From: Strongylocentrotus droebachiensis | Taxonomy: Eukaryota; Echinodermata; Echinoidea; Camarodonta; Strongylocentrotidae | Length of the DNA: 64,000 bases | Assembly (NCBI GenBank): GCA_035222895.1 | Contig: JAVYIG010004950.1 | Span: forward strand, 1-64,000 | Reading direction: 5' to 3' | In this document: one piece after another, positions 49,301-61,080 of the stretch | Layout of the letters: every line of letters starts with the position of its first letter | How positions within the stretch are numbered: the stretch's first letter is position 1 | Notes under the pieces: model-generated | Told to the model about the DNA's origin: nothing | What the model saw: the letters and a program-made list of their open reading frames with translations, nothing else | Database searches by the model: none | Made by a program: the position numbers and the translations under genes

Positions 49301-49610
49301 GGGGGTGTTTCACAAAGATCCTAAGTTGAACTTATCTCTAAGTTGGACTTTAAAATTATGGAAAGCCATTAGCATCTTTGAAAATATTTTGTAAAAGTCA
49401 TTTTAAAAGGCATAGAATGTTGATTAAAATCATTCATATTTTCTATTATCATGGGAGATTTCATGTTCTTGATGTGGAATTTATGAAAAGTCTAAAATAC
49501 TTAAATTTTTGCTTTTTAATATTTAATTTTAAGTCTACAAATGGCTCTCCATAATGTTTAAGTCCAACTTAGAGTTAAGTTTGACTTCGAATATTTGAGA
49601 AACACCACCC
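49301..49610. mobile_element. GTGTTTCACAAAGA-type MITE, copy 1
   Basis: The left end is GGGGGTGTTTCACAAAGAT and the right end is the inverse of GGGTGGTGTTTCTCAAATA. Sub-terminal words AAGTTGGACTT and AATGGCTCTCC/GGAAAGCCATT are also inverted, so the whole element folds on itself. The target duplication is unclear. Confidence 0.72.
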
Positions 49611-49638
49611 TGGTGCACTTCCCAACTGGTAGGACGCC

Positions 49639-49728
49639 ATGTACAGTATTGCTTGGAATAAAGTTGACAGTCTCACACGTGTCACTTGGTGGTAATGTGT
49701 CTACTTTATTTCAAGCAATACTGTACAT
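49639..49728. ncRNA. 90-bp hairpin resembling a microRNA precursor (or MITE)
   Basis: The arms ATGTACAGTATTGCTTG and CAAGCAATACTGTACAT are perfectly complementary for 17 bp. The pairing continues through (G/A)AATAAAGT with one wobble and one mismatch, giving a stem of about 30 bp and a loop of about 25-30 bases. The size fits an animal pre-microRNA, but a short inverted-repeat transposon would look the same. No expression data can be inferred. Confidence 0.4.
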
Positions 49729-50642
49729 CAATCAACCAATCAAAAAGCATTCCATACAACTCAAACCACAATGACAATTAGTCTCAGCTAACAGACCCTG
49801 ATAGGACTCGAAGCAACCAAAGGATATAACTTCTTATGAAGAGGGATACTTTTCATTGAGTGATTTTAGTTTTTAATTTGAGTGGGAGGTTGTATTGTCA
49901 ACACAATTTGTGAGCGTATACTCTGTTGAAAGAGTACCAGAATGTACAGTATGTGCAACTGTATTAAAAAATTGTACCCTTGTGTAGGTATACATGTATG
50001 CAAGCACAGTTTTGAAAGACATTGAAAGAAAAAAGGACGAAGAATAGAAGATATATTTGTCATTATTACAGATGTTTGTGGTAATTTTGTTAATTCTGAA
50101 TAAATTGTCATTCACAACAAGCAGCGACATGGCCTTCACATTAAAAAAAATTGGTAGTCTAGTACAGTGAAGATATTATAGTTCATAACTTTGTATGCAG
50201 TACTGTGCCCACACACATTCGATGGTGACCCAAAAAGAGGGAGAGAGAATAAGTTTGGGGAAAAAGAGAGAGGGAGTGCTCGAAGAGGAGCGATTTGTTA
50301 AATAGACTGGCAGCTGACAATGGGATAATTGATTGTGTTATGACAAGGATTCAATGATATTTAGGTTATGTTTGTGAAGCTTTTATATCGCCTCTTCAAT
50401 AGCTATACTTCATCATCTTTCAGTCATGTTGATCTTCGTCTTTCTGTCATTTTCGCTCGTTCTTTTATGTCTCCACATTTTTTTCTCATTCTATTAGATC
50501 CTTGTATTCTGTTCTCTATCTCTTGTTGCCTATCCCCTGGTCTCTTGCATTCATCGTTCCTGCTTTGTCTTATAAATGTTTTCCTTCTGTGTGTTTGTCT
50601 TTTTTTTTCTTGGGGGGGGGGGGAGGCGTCTGTATAAATATC

Positions 50643-50677
<35 letters not shown>

Positions 50678-50798
50678 TCCAACAGTGTAATAATCATTTG
50701 TATATCCCTTTCTCTAGTTTGTTTTGTTCCCTCAAATTTTTCTGTGTTTATACTCTTCAAACAATCAAAGAAACTTCTTATCGATACTGTACTTTCTA

Positions 50799-50829
<31 letters not shown>

Positions 50830-50880
50830 TCTATCTCTCCCTTTCTTCTATCTCTCCCTCCCTCTTCTATCTCTCCCTTA

Positions 50881-50927
<47 letters not shown>

Positions 50928-52241
50928 AAATTTTTTTTTGCTGCCGTGTTGCAAGATGAGCCCTCTATGCGTGCGTAGCGACACAAAAGTGCATTGAAAT
51001 TCATCACTCTGAACCAGTTTGAATAATGGAGCTTGAAAATGGCATTGTCGTTAAACACGCATCAGCTATCTTCAAAAGAAAGTAGGCTAAAGAGAGAAAG
51101 ACCGGGATAGAGTGAGCGAGAGAGAGGAGAAGAGAATCGAGTCTTTGAGTGATCAATGATGGGACAACCATTGTTCGACACAAAAGCCTGTACACAATTA
51201 CACAAATTTTGATGTGTTTGTTGGTTTATCTCTTTGTCTTTCATTGATGTGTATTTGGGCCACGAGACAGGATCAAATGGATGAGTGTGTGTTGGCGAGC
51301 TGACAGTCTCACAAATGACCTAGATCTACCATGATCTATCTATTCAAATTAATCTTTTAAGAGCATGCATTCATACAAGCCAACAAGGCCCTATTTTTCC
51401 CCTCCTGCTGCCGCCGCAAAGCTTCTGTTTGTGCGTGTTAACGATGCCTCGATAGCCCTCGATAAGAGATCTAAATGTTTAATGACCGGTCTTTGAATGC
51501 CCAAATTTTGAACTCCCGACTGAAACCCCAAAGTACCAAAGGGGAAACAAAATAAAGTTATTAGCATTTATTATTGTAATGAGGAATTAAGAATTAATGT
51601 GACCTATATTTTTGCTCTAGAAAGCCATCTGTGTGAGGTACAGTCAGCATTTTATAGTGTATTATACTTGTAAAATGCTAGCTCATTAAATTTAGGGAAA
51701 GGTATCTTTTTAAAACATTTAGAAAAAGCTCTTAATCTTGAAGATTAATCTTTAAAATCAAGTTCATAATTACCATTCATATCTGCTTTTCTTTTTGTTG
51801 TTTGTAATTCAAATGAGAGCACAATAGAAGTTGATCTGACACTCATGTACCCTCACTTTTTTTGAGTGATCTTGATCAAAATTCGTATCCAAATCTGTAT
51901 GTAAAGTATAATGCTCTGAAATATTCAAGCCACTGCTAAATTTCTTTATGATGCAATTTTACAGTGAAATAATTCAAGTTATTTGTGAAAAATCTCCACA
52001 TCTTATGTCTCTGTCTCTATTGTTAAAACAGTAACTGAGGTAATTTGTGCTTATCGTGTAACCATTGCCAAGTCAGAGAACAAAAAAAAAAAAAAAAAAA
52101 ATGATAATATTTAAAAAATAAAGACTGGAATTTCTTCAATCATACCATTAGAGGGAGCTGTTTAAGAATAATACAAACTTGGCAAATGTTCAATTACTTC
52201 ATTTATTAAATCTTTGCTCTTTTTTATTGGTATCTTTGCAG
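49729..52241 (+). other. Presumed SMARCD intron or 5' region
   Basis: Apart from the CT tracts no feature is recognised. The exon preceding 52242, which should encode the LVPESQAYMDLL segment, was not found by eye here. Confidence 0.5.
50640..50925. repeat. (CT)n runs and G/C homopolymers
   Basis: A 12-base G-run at about 50611, (CT)n at 50648-50675, a C-run at 50800, and (CT)n at 50885-50923. Apparent Ser/Leu-rich frames across it are compositional. Confidence 0.9.
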
Positions 52242-52364
52242 CAAAAACGCAAGCTGAGGGTTTTCATCTCCAACACGTACTACCCCGGCAAACCGGATGC
52301 AGAGGAAGATGATTCCAGCGTTCCATCTTGGGAGCTGAGAGTGGAGGGAAGACTGCTCGAGGAT
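52242..52364 (+). CDS. SMARCD: SMARCD (BAF60) internal exon
   Basis: This exon encodes 41 residues beginning [16 protein letters not shown] and ending [14 protein letters not shown] recognise it as the conserved segment of SMARCD1/2/3 (Drosophila BAP60) just upstream of the SWIB domain; the vertebrate protein has KRKLRIFISNTFNP in the same place. SMARCD proteins are nuclear accessory subunits of the SWI/SNF (BAF/PBAF) remodelling complex and link it to transcription factors. The exon is bounded by a pyrimidine-rich acceptor ending TTTGCAG and a consensus donor GTAAGT. Both boundaries are phase 0. Upstream in-frame codons (from 52179) are intronic read-through. The acidic stretch DAEEDDSS replaces the vertebrate DAEDGEGT, a normal kind of divergence. 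The exon encoding the preceding PESQAYMDLL region was not found upstream, so it lies either in unrecognised sequence or beyond the window. Confidence 0.93.
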
Positions 52365-52426
52365 GTAAGTTTGTGGGATAAGAAGTAGAATTTATAAGCC
52401 ATTTTTGTAATTTAACCAACTTTAAG

Positions 52427-52672
52427 GCATATTCATCTTTGTGAAGTTCCTTGATACGAATGATTCCATTCACCTGTCACAAATAATTGTCTGTGAATAG
52501 TCAGAATGCAAATTGCATATATGATGTGTTGCTAGGTAAGGCAAGCCATGATGTTTGTCCTACCTAGCAACAACTAATGTATGCAATTCACATTCTGACT
52601 AATGAGATACTATTATTTGAAACAGTTGTATGAAATAATTTTGTATAGATGCACTTCACAAAGATGCATGCA
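52427..52672. repeat. Foldback sequence in SMARCD intron
   Basis: The sequence pairs with itself from CATCTTTGTGAAGT (left) to ACTTCACAAAGATG (right). The innermost ~40-bp arms, AGTCAGAATG...TTGCTAGGTA at 52479-52518 and the inverse at about 52560-52600, are roughly 80-85% identical around a 20-odd-base loop. It is probably a MITE; no target duplication was determined. Confidence 0.75.
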
Positions 52673-52871
52673 TTAATTTTGATTACATTACAAAATGGTC
52701 GATTGATAGGGAAGTTTGAGATGGTTGCTAGGAGGGCCAAGGGGGGGGGGGGGGGGTGTTGTATTCAAGTTACATTTCTGCTTTTACATTGGGCACTCTC
52801 CAGTGACCGGCTATTAGCTCCTCAGGCAATAGCTCCTCAGGCAATTGCTCCAGGCTTTATTTTAACAAAGG

Positions 52872-52945
52872 TATAGGGTTAGGGTTAGGGTTAGGTCTGC
52901 AATTGGGCTCTGGGTGTTAGGTTAAGGGTTAGGGTTATGTTGGGG
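52872..52945. repeat. Interstitial TTAGGG-like repeats
   Basis: Three consecutive TTAGGG units at about 52879-52896, then further TTAGG-TTAAGGG-TTAGGG words to 52940. The unit matches the telomere repeat of deuterostomes. Confidence 0.8.
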
Positions 52946-53094
52946 TATAGTGTTGGGTCCAGGGTTGAAGTTAAGAATTTGGTTATTGTAGTATATTGAT
53001 GCAGAGCAATTGTTGCAGACGCAAATGTGGTACAATCCACTCTCCATCCTATTGGAGGCATTCTAGCCAATTGCTATCAATCCAGCCACAAATG

Positions 53095-53275
53095 CATACA
53101 TGTTCATGTCCAGTCAGGTATCCATTATACAGGAAATATTAGGGTAGAGAGACATAATTTCGATAAAATGCCTTACAAAAGGACATAAGTTCTTCTCCGG
53201 GGCTTGAACCCATGACCCTTGGCATCAACAGTCAAGTGATCAAACCCCTAACTTCTACACCTCTGCCATGATGAT
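53095..53275 (-). mobile_element. tRNA-derived SINE in SMARCD intron
   Basis: On the minus strand the head includes a B box GGGTTCAAGCCC preceded by the GATCACTTGACTGTTGATG region also seen in the SINE at 53665. The body is short and ends near AGGAAATATTAGGG. It is antisense to SMARCD. Confidence 0.65.
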
Positions 53276-53385
53276 ATAATACATTACCTATAGGAACCTT
53301 GCGGCTGCTGTATCAAAGCCTTTGGATAAAACAATTCAGAAGTCTGTGAGTTAAGAATTCAAGAAGTATTAACAGACTAACTTAA

Positions 53386-53640
<255 letters not shown>

Positions 53641-53664
53641 TGAATCTTTCTTTGATCTAGTATG

Positions 53665-53955
53665 AAGTAATAATAATAATAATAATAGTGGGTTCTTGTA
53701 TAGCGCTCATGTCAGTCAGATTTGACCCTCCTGGCACTCCCGATTATTACCTTGGCTTTAACACGGCTGCCATACGGCGCTCTAGCATTTCAAGGAATAA
53801 ATTCGTACCAGGTACCCATTTACTTCACCTAGGTGGAGTGTGGCAAATGTAGATCAATGTCTTGCCAAAGGACATAAGTGCAGCGGCAGGACTTGAACCG
53901 CGCACCTTGTGATCAACAGTCCGGCGACGTATCCACTTGACCACAACACCTCTTT
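53665..53955 (-). mobile_element. tRNA-derived SINE, best-preserved copy
   Basis: Read on the minus strand it starts GGTGTTGTGGTCAAGTGG (A box), has GCGCGGTTCAAGTCC (B box), a core with CTTTGGCAAGACATTGATC and GGTACGAATTTATTCCTTG, and ends AAGAACCCACTATTATT with an ATT-rich tail. It begins 37 bp downstream of the SMARCD exon donor, in antisense orientation. Confidence 0.8.
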
Positions 53956-54124
53956 GACCTAGTATGAAGTAACAATACTGTAGGTTCCAGTTGCTGTCTT
54001 GTGGAATACATTTACTGAGGAAGATTGAGCAAATATCTGCTGCATTGGCAGGAGCCCATTATCGCTTGATATATCTACGATGTCTTAAAGCACTGCACAG
54101 AAATATAATCACCCCTGTCATAGG

Positions 54125-54385
54125 ATTCAGGCTTGCCCGCACACAATGCATGCACATTCTCCACTCCCTGGGGAGTATTCCAGTCAGGAGCCATGTTACA
54201 GACACTCCTCACAATGCAGAGCAAACTACTATGACTTTCTTCTCCTACCGGGTACCCATTTGACACCTGGGTGGAGAGAAGCATTCTAAATAAAAATGCC
54301 TTGCTAAGTGCCATGCCAGGGATCGAAACTATGTCCTTCGCATCGCCAATCATGTGTTTAAACCACCAGACTACAACACTTCTAC
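54125..54385 (-). mobile_element. tRNA-derived SINE, diverged
   Basis: Minus-strand head GTTGTAGTCTGGTGGTTTAA, B-box-like TAGTTTCGATCCC, then AAGGCATTTTTATTTAGAA and CCACCCAGGTGTCAAATGGG, which match the core order of the neighbouring SINE at 53665. Confidence 0.65.
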
Positions 54386-54998
54386 ATTATTAGCAATATG
54401 CAACAACAGTTTTAATACTGAGAGAGTTACATAGTTTAAATATTGAGAGAGTTACATAGTTTAAATATAACAAATAAATAAAATAAATGAATTAATAAAT
54501 TACACCGCACATACATTTATATGTCTACATGTATACAGATTAGATGTGCACTCAACTACAACACTTATACATTAGTAGCAATATGCAACAACAGTTTTAA
54601 TACTGAAAGAGTTTATTTTAAATAAAACAAGTAACTAAAATAAATATATAAATAAATTACACCACACATACATTTATATGTCTACATACAGATTGGATGT
54701 GCATGACAAAAAAAAATGTTAAGAAATCTTGGCACCTCTCAGCAAATTCTATTTTTTGAAATATTTGATCTTAATATTTCTAATAGTGATTTGCATCTAA
54801 AAGTAGGAAAATCTGTATATTCACACAACCTTTGCAATCAAGATGATAACTCTTGAACAGTCTTTAATGAATAAGATCCCAAACAATGTCATCAGATTCC
54901 TTTAGTGTCACGATTGTTTATTACGTTTTCAACTCTTGCCATAGACTCAATATGAATACTGTTGAATTGAACAGTTAGTGTGTAGTTCACTGGCTTAA

Positions 54999-55100
54999 AG
55001 GGGAAGTCCATCCGGATATCATCTTGGTTTTAATATTAGCAGAAAAATGATAGAAAAAAATAAGTGAAAGTTTGAGCAATATCAGATTAAGATAGGAAAC
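54999..55100 (+). mobile_element. AGGGGAAGTCC-type MITE fragment
   Basis: A TTAA (54995-54998) is followed by AGGGGAAGTCCATCCGGATA and about 80 bp similar to the element at 31336. Similarity fades into AT-rich sequence and no right end was found. Confidence 0.65.
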
Positions 55101-55659
55101 TTCTATTAAAACCAACTCAATATCACTCCGCTATGTAAACCTTATTCAAACAAAATTACTAATTTAAAAAATATATATCATAAATGATCATTTGTATCCT
55201 TTTGTTAATGCAACTTTAAATATTATTTTGCCATTGTCTAATTGATGGAGATAACATGTCAAAAAAAATCTGGGATTATGCAATAATTTAATAAGCTAAA
55301 GTGGTTGATTTGCAGCTTTTATAACTTTCAAATTGAAATTTTTGTAATTTGAATTGAACAGTAGATACTACCTTTAACTGCACATTCTTTTCAGTAACTT
55401 GAGTAAGGTAAGAGTTCACTGGAGCTGTGGACCAGAGTTGTCAAATTTTTCACCCAGTTTGCTTTGGTTTGGAGAGCAATATTTATGTTGAAACGCTATG
55501 TTATCTTACCAATCTCGTTCCCTTGTCATTGAACTTGACTTATGTTGACTAGTGACATATTTTTTATTCACCACAAAAAACAAAAGTTGAGACCAAAGTT
55601 GTTTACATTCCTGGGCCTCATGTGTTACGGGTGAAGAGTGGAAGATACCAACGCAAGAG

Positions 55660-55666
55660 ACAGGTA

Positions 55667-55706
<40 letters not shown>

Positions 55707-55785
55707 AGGGTGGGGAGATAGGGAGAGAGAGAAAGAGAGAGGGGGACAGAGACAGAAACAGATACAGAGATAGAGAAAGAAACAA

Positions 55786-55816
<31 letters not shown>

Positions 55817-56150
55817 AGAGATAGAGAGAAAGACAGAGACTGAGAAAGAAAGAGATATATAAAGGAGAAACGAAATGACAAGAATGGAATAGCAAGAGAA
55901 GATTTAAAGAATTGAGAGAAGGACTGTAAGATAGGTAAGTTGTGAAAGAAGGAGAGAGAAAATGCGATATGAATATAGATAGATACATGTAGATTGAAAC
56001 ATCAACAGAAAGGAAGAGAGAGATAGAAAGATGTAAAGAGGGCGAGAAGGAGTGGTTGAAAGAGATAGACATTGAGTTTACAGAGTGATAGAAAGGGAGG
56101 GTAAAAGAGAGATAGGTAGACAGAGAGGGAACAGAGAGAGAAAGAGGGAC
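55660..56150. repeat. Purine-rich (GA) tract
   Basis: About 490 bp of GAGAGA, GAAAGA and GACAGA words, producing a long Ser/Leu translation on the other strand that is not a gene. Confidence 0.9.
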
Positions 56151-56157
56151 ACATATA

Positions 56158-56689
56158 CTCTTTTCACACTGGTTTTGCTTAACCCCGTACTTTGCTTAGC
56201 CCCGTACTATCCTTAACCCCGGACTATTTTTTTTGGCTTTTCACACACGCTGTTTTTAGTCCCGTACTAGCACCTATTCCGGAATAAGAAAATTCCCGCT
56301 GTTCTCACTGCAATTCGTTAACCCCGGATATCGTGAATGTTATGATTGGACATACGTCGCATCTGGCCAGCTGCGATACGCTCCATTGCGTAGTACCGGA
56401 CTATTTTTCGTTTCTGTTCTCATTCATTTGCTTAGCACCGCAATTGCGGGGTTAGCAGGAGTTAGCACCACAATTGCGGAGTTAGCCCTGCTATTTTGCA
56501 GGGTTAGTTAACCCCGTACTATAGGTGGGGTTAGCCAACTTTAGCCCACTTTGGTAAAAACCAGTCTGAACAGAAAGTGGAATAAGCTAAACCCCGTACT
56601 ATAGGTGGGGCTAAGACCCCCCCCCCCCCCCCCCCCTTAACCCCACCTATAGTACGGGGTTAAGCAAAATATTGCCAGTGTGAAAACAG
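56158..56689. mobile_element. Foldback element built from AACCCCGTACT repeats
   Basis: The outer ends are inverted CTCTTTTCACACTGG and CTGTTTTCACACTGG. Many internal copies of TTAACCCCGTACT or AGCCCCGTACT occur in both orientations. At 56588-56665 two ~30-bp arms (AAACCCCGTACTATAGGTGG and its inverse) flank a run of 23 C. No coding capacity. A clear target duplication was not found. Confidence 0.75.
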
Positions 56690-57384
56690 TTTGAGAGAGT
56701 GAGAGAGAGGGGGAATACAGTTCTTATTTGAAAATAAATGTGACTTAGATGAGCAGTATTTGTTTTGAAAGGTGTAATTAAATCATGGAGATCAAGGAAT
56801 TGAGCTGAAACTATATACAAAATGACAGTTAGAAACAAGAGTATATGGAGGAAGCTACGTGAAGAAAAAGTGGTAGAAAATGGATCTTGTTAAAAATATA
56901 AAATATTGGCAGAACAACAGAATAGAATAAAATGATGAAAGAGAAAGAGAGAGAGAGAGAAAAAGAGAGAGAGAGAAAGAGATAGTAAACAAAGAAGAAA
57001 ACTATTTAGGCCACGAGGAGACAAGTTTGTGACAAGATGAAGTCTGGTTGGAGCCGAGGGCGCCTGGTTGGACGTACGGACGGACCGTCAGTCGTCCACC
57101 GTCATATGCAGGCTGACAGTTCACTTGCGCTGGCATGCCAAGAGTGTAACAAATGGATAAATTAATATTTCCTGTAGCAGATTCAGCTTGGAACTGGGCT
57201 AAATGTCTTTGTCACGGGCAGCCCTATGTTTGCAAGAGGATCGACGGCTGTGAGGTTTGATGTCGTAAACATGACAGAAAAAAGAAGAGAAGAAAACAAA
57301 TTTTATGGATATTTATGTTGCAATTTCTCACATGTGAAGGTCAGATGTGGCAAAAGTACAAAACGTGAGAAATTGACATAGTTC

Positions 57385-57545
57385 TTTCTTCCCTCCCCCT
57401 CTTTTTTCACTCTCCCTTTCTCTCTCTCTGTCTCTCTCTTTCACTTACCCTTTCTCTCTTTCCCTCCCTCCCTCCCTCCCTTCTTCCTCCCTCTCTTTCC
57501 CTTTCTCTTTCTCTCATTTCTCCACTCTTTCTTTCTCTCCCCCTG
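57385..57545. repeat. Pyrimidine tract
   Basis: CTCTCT, CCCTCC and CTTTCTC words. A (GA) run lies at 56940-56985 upstream. Confidence 0.88.
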
Positions 57546-58499
57546 TCCCTTTATGTTTCGCCCTCTTATCTGCTGTCTCGGCCTCTTTACCTTTTTCCTT
57601 TATCAATCATTTGTTCAATATTTGAAGATAACCAATGATGGAGGTGTTTTAAGGGTTGTCTTATTTGAACAAAAACTGATGAATTTCTTTGATACCTCAT
57701 TTCACATACCGTAGTAGCAAAAAAAAAAATGAAAAAAATTGATACAAAAATTAAATTCTTGAAAAAACAATTTCATTATTATTCATTGTCTTGGATAGAA
57801 CTTGGTCACTTTCTAGTTGTCATGAGTTCTGTAATAAATAGGACATTACTTTCAATGTTTGAGCTTCATTACAAACTTTTACAAATCGTGGATAGATATT
57901 GCCTTGATTGCCATACAATCAATTTTAAAGAATGAGTTATAAAGAAATTACATTTCCATTCATTCAATTTATGTTTTAGGCTTTTATAAAAGCATAAATC
58001 CTTTGAGGTTACATTATCAATTTGTCTCTCTTCCTTCCTCTTTTAAAAATCTTTCTACCTTCTTTTCAACCCGTATCTTTCTCATTCTCATCTGCGGTTA
58101 AAATCCACCGACGGTCGAGCTAGGCTTCCAACACATGACGTACTACTTTCATGTGCGGAACATAACCTGCCCTACATACGGTTAATGATCAATAAGTGAT
58201 ATTTAGGTTAATTGCCCACCCTTGCCAAAACTTATCTCTCTGGGGTCGGTTAAGATGAGCCATGACAAAACAAAGAGTCAACAATTCCACACACCCACTG
58301 AATTTACTTTGATCAAATCAGCAACATTCACATCCATAGAAAGGTCCTAGCCTTCGACATTCGCTGTTACCGTGTTCACGTTTTTCCTGAGTCGTGTTGC
58401 ATAAAATTGGCAACGATTACATCCAAAGATGGACCAGGGAATCCTCATTTGAATTTGCTAGGTTCACACATTTTTCCTTTGGTTATTTGGCATCAAACT

Positions 58500-58975
58500 G
58501 GCAAAGTATGAACACTGCCATGAAATTGAATTAAACAATGATGTCATTTATATGCTGGGGCATTTAGATGGTGAGATGACTTCTTCTAAAAGTTTCAAGA
58601 TTGCATGCACCTCAATTACTAGTATGAACACTACCGAGTAATGTGCTGAATGTTCACAGTGTAATATAGGAGCTGTGGTGTAAGAGTGAGTTCTACCAGA
58701 AGTTGAGCAAGGTTGCCACATACTAACATCATCCTAATACCAAGTGTGAACACTGCCAAGAAATATGCTAAATGTAAATGATGTCATTATGATGCTCTGG
58801 TATTAGAGTGACTTCTACCTCTTCTAAAAGTTCTACCAGAAGTTGAGCAAGGTTGTCAGTTGCCACATATACTTTCATCAGTTTAATACCAAGTATGAAC
58901 ACTGCCATATATCTGCTAAATTTGAAATGATGTAATTCTGTTGCTGTGGTATTAAGCAGACATTATGATGACTTT
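58500..58975. repeat. Minisatellite, ~115-155-bp unit, four copies
   Basis: Each copy begins with AGTRTGAACACTGCC-type sequence (about 58506, 58622, 58742 and 58888), followed by ATGATGTCATT and TTCTACCAGAAGTTGAGCAAGG words. Confidence 0.8.
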
Positions 58976-59679
58976 CTAAGAACATCATGGGTGGTCATCA
59001 TCTCACCACATTACCTCTGATCTCATCAAGAGTAATTTCAAAATCTAGGTCTGAATCTAATTTCAAATATGAGACCTAATTATTGGCCCACTTATCCAAC
59101 TTTGTGCCTAATTGCATATTACCCCTCTTACCCCGACAACAGACCCAGACCCTTCTAGCCCTTATCTTTGTCTTTCATTCAACTTCAAAGGGATGATATC
59201 ATATTACCCTCCATTTTCAAATATATAACTGCTCCAGTTAAACATTTACCAGTTAAGACATTTACCAAGGAAATAATGTTCACAGAAATGATGATAACAA
59301 TTTATGCTTTTCATAATCAATTCTCGTATTATTTCGAAGTGAAGTTGGATATCTGTTGTAGTAATTGTGTCAATGAATAACTGTGACAGAATGTCAAATT
59401 TGTTGAAGCTGTCCCCAGTGCTAATATTTCAAGCAGTTCACTTGAGCAAAGTTTTGTAATCTTGAGATCTGGAAACAACAAGATAAATCCTCACAGAACT
59501 AAATGAAATTAACTCTGAAAGATTTAGACTCCCTCAGTCTTGCTTTGTTTCATGGCATATACTAAGAACTCATACATTCTCAAAAAGTGATATGATATAT
59601 ATATATATATAGGCCCACAGAAAAGTGTAGAGGAGTGGAAAGTAGAGGGACATTGAGTTAAACATCAAGTATAGGACCT

Positions 59680-59879
59680 GGGGAGTGTTTCACAAAGACT
59701 AAGATCTCTGCATTATGATCTTTAGATAATATTTTTTCCTTCAATAATGAATTATCAAAAATTTGTACATCTCTTGAGAGACTAATGCCAGTAAATGGTG
59801 AGAGCAAACAGTGGCATAAATGGCCTGCCATAGTTAAGTCCAACTTAAAGTCAATCTTAGTCCTTGTGAGACACCCCCC
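59680..59879. mobile_element. GTGTTTCACAAAGA-type MITE, copy 2
   Basis: The left end is GGGGAGTGTTTCACAAAGACT and the right end is the inverse of GGGGGGTGTCTCACAAGGACT, with the AAGTTGGACTT word near the right end. It is shorter than copy 1 and its target duplication is unclear. Confidence 0.68.
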
Positions 59880-61080
59880 TTGATTCTTCAATTCTAATTT
59901 GTTGTATTAAACAGACAGAAAACAGACAGAAGTGTGCTAAATAACAGGATCAACATAACAAGATGTGATCATTTGCATGTCCCTAAAGCCTTCTGTGGTC
60001 TAATTACTAGAGAACAAAGTAGGAATTGGGGTATTTTCTGGAAAATGTCCTGACGATTTGGGCAAGGAAAGTAGAACACATTGATGTGAAGCTGAATTGA
60101 GTTGGTATTGGCTTACCCCCAAAGACTAATTTCACAATTATGGGTTTCTTACTAACTAACTCTCGGTTAGTGTGGGTTTTTCACCAAGCTTTGTTCTAAT
60201 TTCCATGAAAAATAAGTAGAGGATACTCTTTGTATCTGTTACATCTGAATAATGTCCAATTAACCCCACAGTCTTTTGTTTAAACAGCACTGGTGCAGTG
60301 TGCGCCTAAACCAATATAGCCATAGTGCTGTCACCTCGAGTTAGCAATACTAATTTATTACATTTTTATCGGTGGAAGTGGAAATCAAGTATTGCATCAG
60401 AAACTTTGTTAATACTTTTAAAGTTGTCAATACATTATAGAGCTTTGGGTAATTTAAATCAGCATTGTTCAACCTTTTTTTTAGTCACGGCACCCTCAAA
60501 AGAAATTAAAAGTTTTGCATGTTCACCCCAATTTCAAATTCACTACAGAAGATTTATTTTGCACCACTCTGGTATTTGTGAAGTCAATTGTCATGAGCAA
60601 ACGAACAGACACATATATTTTTTTTTTAAAACAAGTTAGCAAAAATATGAAAATTATATTTTTTAATAAAAGCATGCTAGATATAAAATTATGTATGCGC
60701 GATACACATATATGAGTAATCCTCTAGCATCTAAGTTTCTTAGTGTTTCAAATGAGTGAAGCAAACAAGAATATATATATATTATTCACGCATCATGCTA
60801 CCCTAATGTAATGCTATTCAGGCACCTTGCTGTCAAATAGATGTTCTCATTTAAGGGATGATAGGACCCCTTTAACATGTTACCTTTGTCCCTGGAAACT
60901 TTGTTTTCAAACCAGCTCCCATGCCAAGGCAGCATTAAACAAGTGTCATGTATGATTTCCGTTGACCAATATTTTGGTAACTAATTGGCGCATTTGTTGG
61001 ATTCATAGGCCTGACGAGGCTGTGAATGATGCTCATAAGGTACTCTTTGTCATTGTTGGAGTTCTTCTTTCATCGTTTTC

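Larger units (their letters stand above)
57546..61080 (+). other. Presumed SMARCD downstream intron, no exon recognised
   Basis: Outside the minisatellite (58500) and MITE (59680), this is AT-rich with short frames only. No segment translates to the expected WHRT..TQETDGF or the SWIB domain. Confidence 0.45.

Noticed and set aside
53880..53955. A functional tRNA gene on the minus strand
   Set aside because: A and B boxes are present, but the cloverleaf does not close and the sequence continues into a SINE body.
55639..55663. Possible next SMARCD exon reading WKIPTQETG, resembling the expected WHRT..TQETDG
   Set aside because: It lacks a polypyrimidine tract before the AG, needs a two-residue gap, and runs straight into a GA microsatellite; the similarity over nine residues is likely chance.
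55506..56072. 188-codon Ser/Leu-rich frame on the minus strand
   Set aside because: It is the complement of a GA tract.
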